Source of the DNA: an uncultured Oscillibacter sp.
Lineage (GTDB): Bacteria > Bacillota > Clostridia > Oscillospirales > Oscillospiraceae
Reading direction: 5' to 3'
Assembly (NCBI GenBank): GCA_910588005.1
Contig: CAJUQM010000045.1
Span: forward strand, 1-17,770
DNA: 17,770 nt
Shown here piece after piece: positions 13,567 to 17,770 of the stretch. The notes beneath the pieces were generated by a model. That model had not been told where the DNA came from. It worked only from the letters and a program-made list of their open reading frames with translations, and searched no databases. Each line of letters begins with the position of its first letter. Position 1 is the stretch's first letter. The translations under genes were made by a program, and so were the position numbers.

Positions 13567-14334
13567 TCACACAGCCTTGTGCTGTTCCTTCACTACATCC
13601 CGCAAAATGGTGTAGACCTGATAGATGTCCTCCACCTCATAAGTGGCCTGAATCTCCTTCGGCACATCCACATCTTTGCTCTTCGTCAGCTTGGAGTTGA
13701 TATGGAACGTCATGCCAAATCCCAAGCGCTGGGGTCCGATCACATCCCGGGACACCGTGTCGCCCACATAGGCGCAAGTAGATGGGGCGGACCGGATCTG
13801 GTTCAGCGAGACCATAAAAATGTTTTTGTCCGGCTTGCGGTAACCGGTAACGGAGGACAGCGTCACATCCTGGAAATAATCCCGGATGCCGTACTCCTCC
13901 AAAATGTCAAACACCTGATACAAACTGGCGGTATTGCTGATCACACCCAGCTTCATGCCCAGACCTTTCAGGCCCTCCAGCATCTCGGCTACGCGGGGAC
14001 GCAAAGTGCGGTGATAATAGGTGACCTCCCACATATGCGCCAGCTCTTCGGCAAAGGGCGCTACAGTCTCCTGGTCCAAGCCAAAGTCCGTCAGGACATA
14101 CTGTCCCCAAATCTCCTCCGGTTTCAGCTCCCGGTCCGTGGGACCCCGGTAGGCGGCGTAGCGGTCCCAGCCGTCCGCCAGCTTCTTCTGGGCGGCAGCC
14201 AAATCATCAGGCACATGGACGCCCTTCTCCTTTAAAATACGCAGCACTTCCCGGGCGGAGGTCTCCCGGCTCTCGTCGTCTGTGAAGATATCCTCCAGCG
14301 TTCCGCCCATATCAAACAATACAGTATCAATCAT
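13567..14334 (-). CDS. HAD-superfamily hydrolase, subfamily IA-like (fourth paralogue)
   Basis: 255 aa from ATG 14332-14334. Motif I is DMGGT with nucleophile D8 and Gly in place of the second Asp, as in the three HAD genes at 4191-6541. Motif II Ser133 (GVISN), motif III Lys167 (YRKPDKNIF) and motif IV GDTVSRD with D192 and D197 are intact. LSSVTGYRKP and the closing GFGMTF echo the tandem paralogues (SSxxxxRKP, GFGM), so it is a more distant member of the same group. The chosen start lies 4 bases after the stop of the membrane protein gene; an in-frame upstream ATG at 14424 would overlap that gene by 86 bases and lose the usual N-terminus. It is the last gene of the ABC operon, suggesting it acts on the imported compound or its product. 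Substrate unknown. Confidence 0.87.
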   Translation of the reverse strand: MIDTVLFDMGGTLEDIFTDDESRETSAREVLRILKEKGVHVPDDLAAAQKKLADGWDRYAAYRGPTDRELKPEEIWGQYVLTDFGLDQETVAPFAEELAHMWEVTYYHRTLRPRVAEMLEGLKGLGMKLGVISNTASLYQVFDILEEYGIRDYFQDVTLSSVTGYRKPDKNIFMVSLNQIRSAPSTCAYVGDTVSRDVIGPQRLGFGMTFHINSKLTKSKDVDVPKEIQATYEVEDIYQVYTILRDVVKEQHKAV

Positions 14335-14338
14335 CGTC

Positions 14339-14887
14339 TTACGGCCCTTTCCTAAGCTCCGCCACGTCTTTGACAGGGGGCTTATGTTTCCAATATCGGT
14401 AAAACAGGAGGATCGACATCCCATCCCCCATTATCAGGGGAACCAGTACGAACATCCCAAAAAATTGCAGAGCCAGGATCTGCGCCCCCTGCTCCCCCTT
14501 CAAAAGGATCAGCAGGGCGATCAGGCAGGCCAGCATCAGCAGCGTCAGCCACAGGTAAGCCGCCGGCAGCTTTCGTTTGTCGCCGGGCAGCAACCAGGTC
14601 AAACAGCACACCGCCGTACCCAGTACTGCGGGAACCAGAGCGGTCACCAAATTCTCAAGGAAAACCGGTGATCCGGCCATCAGCATATGCAGCGGGCCGA
14701 TCAAAAGGGCAATGGCCGCGCCGTAAACAGCGGCAAATACCCAGCACAGACAGAAGGAGTACAGCATCAGCGTGCTCTTCACCCTGCCGTTTTCCATCAT
14801 CTGGAAGGCGGACCAAAAACTGTCCGCCGCCCGGCCAATTCTTTCCTCAATTTGACTTTCCTGAATAGGGTTGCCTTTGCCCAGCAT
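14339..14887 (-). CDS. Four-helix membrane protein of unknown function
   Basis: 182 aa. After a polar, helical N-terminus (1-37, with ESQIEERIGRAADSFW) there are four hydrophobic segments at about 39-63, 78-100, 108-129 and 137-162, then a short basic C-terminal tail. I do not recognise a family and see no catalytic motif. ATG 14885-14887 has GAGGAGG 7 bases upstream, right after the hairpin at 14902-14934. The gene sits between the solute-binding protein and the fourth HAD gene, 4 bases before the latter, so it is probably expressed with them at a reduced level. Confidence 0.75.
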   Translation of the reverse strand: MLGKGNPIQESQIEERIGRAADSFWSAFQMMENGRVKSTLMLYSFCLCWVFAAVYGAAIALLIGPLHMLMAGSPVFLENLVTALVPAVLGTAVCCLTWLLPGDKRKLPAAYLWLTLLMLACLIALLILLKGEQGAQILALQFFGMFVLVPLIMGDGMSILLFYRYWKHKPPVKDVAELRKGP

Positions 14888-14901
14888 GGAGTTCCTCCTC
14901 T

Positions 14902-14934
14902 TAAAACAGGCGGGCGGCCGATTGGCCGCCCGCC
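14902..14934 (-). terminator. Terminator-like hairpin after solute-binding protein gene
   Basis: GGCGGGCGGCC (14909-14919) pairs perfectly with 14924-14934 around a 4-base loop, and the minus transcript continues UGUUUU. Only a few bases later comes the ribosome binding site of the membrane protein gene, so partial readthrough is likely. Confidence 0.75.
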
Positions 14935-14966
14935 CGGCGGAGCCACTTACGCGGCAAGCATCTTAC

Positions 14967-16298
14967 TTACTTGGGGGCCTGGTCACGCCAGTAGGTCCAC
15001 ATATCCTGCACGTCGGGGAAAATGCTGTAAATGCCGTCCACATCGTTGGCACGGGCGCCCAGATCCTGCAGGGAGATGGGGTTCTTGTCGTTGGGAACGT
15101 CGTCGCGCAGGGGCCAGTTGCCGGTCTTGGTGAAGGGCTTGAAGCCGCCGCTCTCGCCATCGGCGCCGCCGGTGACATAGCGGATGAAGAGCCGGGCACC
15201 GGCGGGGCTGTCACAGCCCTTAACGGCGAACATAGACTCGGTGTTCAGCAAGGCGTTGTAGGGGGTCAGGTTGGTGCACCAGGCGATATTGTAGCCGGAC
15301 TCCTCACGGTTCTCCACCTTGCCGGCAGAGGCCAGGCACAGGGCGGGATCGTCCTTAGTGGAGTTATGGACGGCCAGCACCAGCTCGTCGCCGTCGCCGA
15401 TGAAGACCAGCGAAGCCTGGGTGAAGCGCCACAGGTACTCCACGCCGGCGTTGTTCTCAGGCACCTGGAAGGGGAAGCTGGAGGCGTCATAGGTGTACTC
15501 CAGGTCGGTGCCGTAGATATCCTTGTAGGCCTGGGCCATCTCGTCAGCGTTGGTGATGAAGCTGGCGAACAGAGACAGATACGCGGCCTCCGTGCCAATC
15601 TCCTTGGTGAAGAGGCGATACTTCTGGCTGCCGTCGGGATTCTTCTCGATGATCTCCCACCAGCTCTTGATGGGCTGGCCATCGGGGAACGCCTCGGTGT
15701 TGTAGTACCAGAAGGCCTGGGAGGCATACAGGGGGAAGCTGAACTTCAGGTTCTCCTCATCAATGTGGGAGCAGATGTCCCGGGGATAGAAGGGTTCCAG
15801 AACGCCCTTGTGATAATACTCGAAGAACACGTCGCCGTTAACGTCCTTGGTCTGGAGTACGTCGGCAGTGACATTGTTGGTGCTGTTCTCGATCTCAGCC
15901 TTGCTCAGAACTTCGCCGGCGTCCAGGTCGGAGACCACCAGATTCAGGCCGGGATACATCTCCTCAAAACTCTCTTCACACTTAAGCATCTTGGAGGAGG
16001 TGGCATAGACGTTGATCTCCTTGGCGCCGCCCTCAACTTCCTTAAGGGCCTGCTCATAGAGTTCCTCGTCGGTCATGTCGCTCCACTCGTCCCAATAGGG
16101 GCCATAGACCTCTTCACCAGTCGCGGGATTGTAGCCGAACTGGCCGCCGTCGGGCTGGGAGGTGTTATCGCCACCGTCGGGCTGGGAGGCGGAGGGATTG
16201 CCGCTGTCGGCGGGAGGGGTATCCGTCTTGCCGCCGCAGGCCGCCAGGCTCAGCACCATAACGGCTGCCAGTAAGAGTGCCAGTAACTTCTTCTTCAT
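14967..16298 (-). CDS. ABC transporter solute-binding lipoprotein, Fe(III)/sugar-phosphate type
   Basis: 443 aa. Signal peptide MKKKLLALLLAAVMVLSLAAC with lipobox LAAC, given here as its two ends, predicts lipidation of Cys21. A Pro/Ser/Gly/Asp-rich linker (about 25-55) contains two QPDGG repeats. The mature domain shows the cluster-D pattern of AfuA/FbpA-like binders: KEINVYATSSKML, ENSTNNVTADVL, KGVLEPFYP and, near the end, NWPLRDDVP (compare PVRxDV). Relatives bind Fe(III), polyamines, phosphonates or hexose phosphates. No cluster of Tyr ligands for iron could be placed with confidence, so the ligand is open. ATG 16296-16298 has AAAGGAG 9 bases upstream; an in-frame ATG 21 codons earlier would bury the signal peptide. 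It follows the ATPase gene by 125 bases and precedes a terminator-like hairpin. Confidence 0.9.
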   Translation of the reverse strand: MKKKLLALLLAAVMVLSLAACGGKTDTPPADSGNPSASQPDGGDNTSQPDGGQFGYNPATGEEVYGPYWDEWSDMTDEELYEQALKEVEGGAKEINVYATSSKMLKCEESFEEMYPGLNLVVSDLDAGEVLSKAEIENSTNNVTADVLQTKDVNGDVFFEYYHKGVLEPFYPRDICSHIDEENLKFSFPLYASQAFWYYNTEAFPDGQPIKSWWEIIEKNPDGSQKYRLFTKEIGTEAAYLSLFASFITNADEMAQAYKDIYGTDLEYTYDASSFPFQVPENNAGVEYLWRFTQASLVFIGDGDELVLAVHNSTKDDPALCLASAGKVENREESGYNIAWCTNLTPYNALLNTESMFAVKGCDSPAGARLFIRYVTGGADGESGGFKPFTKTGNWPLRDDVPNDKNPISLQDLGARANDVDGIYSIFPDVQDMWTYWRDQAPK

Positions 16299-16372
16299 CG
16301 GGTTCTTCTCCTTTCGTTTTTGCAGAATGATTGGGGAATTTCGCCGGAATTCTATAATCAAGCGGAGCCGGA

Positions 16373-16387
16373 CGGCGGCATCCGCCG
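16373..16387 (-). other. Short GC hairpin between ATPase and solute-binding protein genes
   Basis: CGGCGG (16373-16378) and CCGCCG (16382-16387) form a 6-bp stem with a 3-base loop. No U tract follows. It may protect the 5' end of a processed binding-protein mRNA, or be chance. Nothing else is recognised in 16299-16423. Confidence 0.3.
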
Positions 16388-16423
16388 CCCGGGAGCGCTT
16401 TGATCCATGTGCGGAAAGCCGGA

Positions 16424-17545
<1,122 letters not shown>

Positions 17546-17593
17546 ATGGCACGTTTCCTTTCTGTTCTTATATAAAGTCCGTGGCTCGCTGGG

Positions 17594-17770
17594 TTACCAA
17601 CTCTTTCCGATGTCGGCGCCGGCGACCTTGTTGGCGAAGATGTAGCAGAACAGGATGAACAGCAGCACGCACACGGAAATGGCGTCGGACATCTGGGCGT
17701 AGCCCTCCTGGGAGTAGGTGAAGGCCAGATAGGACATGGTCCGGGTGGTGGGCGTCATCATGATGATGAT
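17594..17770 (-). CDS. ABC transporter permease, C-terminal end (partial at window edge)
   Basis: Only the last 58 codons are in the window; the gene enters from the right edge. The frame opens with a short Ile/Met run, MMTPTTRTMSYLAFTYS, then has a hydrophobic membrane helix (AISVCVLLFILFCYIFANK) and ends in DIGKSW. It lies 48 bases upstream of the ATPase gene on the same strand. The C-terminal helix is as expected for FbpB/AfuB- or PotC-like permeases; whether it is a single or a fused double permease cannot be seen. Confidence 0.75.
   Translation of the reverse strand: MIIMMTPTTRTMSYLAFTYSQEGYAQMSDAISVCVLLFILFCYIFANKVAGADIGKSW

Overview
The window looks like the chromosome of an anaerobic, GC-rich Firmicute of the Oscillospiraceae/Ruminococcaceae type (Flavonifractor, Oscillibacter or Lawsonibacter-like). 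This rests on split transketolase subunits, AGGAGG-type ribosome binding sites, an iron-dependent alcohol dehydrogenase start, a feoA-feoB-Cys-rich tail operon and clostridial lipoproteins. It is an inference from gene content and style, not from a marker gene. No rRNA, tRNA, IS element or CRISPR array was seen.

Layout, left to right. (1) 1-2317, minus strand: the start of an iron-type alcohol dehydrogenase and the two halves of a split transketolase, with their own promoter near 2288-2317. (2) 2454-6698, minus strand: a LacI-type regulated operon of three tandem paralogous HAD proteins followed by an independent phosphoglycerate mutase homologue, closed by a strong terminator at 2454-2481. 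(3) 6542-6905: a divergent regulatory region with two promoters and two near-identical operators. (4) 6906-9651, plus strand: a LacI-family repressor, a PHP metal-dependent phosphoesterase and a PfkB sugar kinase, ending in a 15-bp-stem terminator. (5) 9751-10988, minus strand: a small lipoprotein and a VOC/glyoxalase-fold protein, each with its own promoter and terminator. (6) 11077-13553, plus strand: the ferrous iron uptake operon feoA-feoB plus a short Cys-rich membrane protein, behind a promoter with an inverted repeat at the transcription start. (7) 13567-17770, minus strand: the tail of an ABC import operon (permease end, ATPase, solute-binding lipoprotein) followed by a small membrane protein and a fourth HAD paralogue.

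The most striking item is the gene at 2521-4089. It encodes a complete cofactor-independent phosphoglycerate mutase whose halves are in swapped order. The protein begins in the middle of the phosphotransferase domain, runs to the normal C-terminus, then continues with the normal N-terminus and stops exactly where it began. This is a circular permutation inside a single ORF. All seven expected metal ligands are present, but part of the substrate pocket differs from ordinary GpmI.

Taken together, four HAD proteins, a PHP phosphoesterase, a sugar kinase, split transketolase, an altered mutase and a Fe(III)/sugar-phosphate-type ABC importer suggest a regulon for uptake and conversion of an unidentified phosphorylated or rare sugar (or sugar acid). 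The operator pair directly ties the HAD/mutase operon to the LacI-PHP-PfkB operon. The links to the transketolase and ABC operons are inference from proximity and from shared HAD paralogues.
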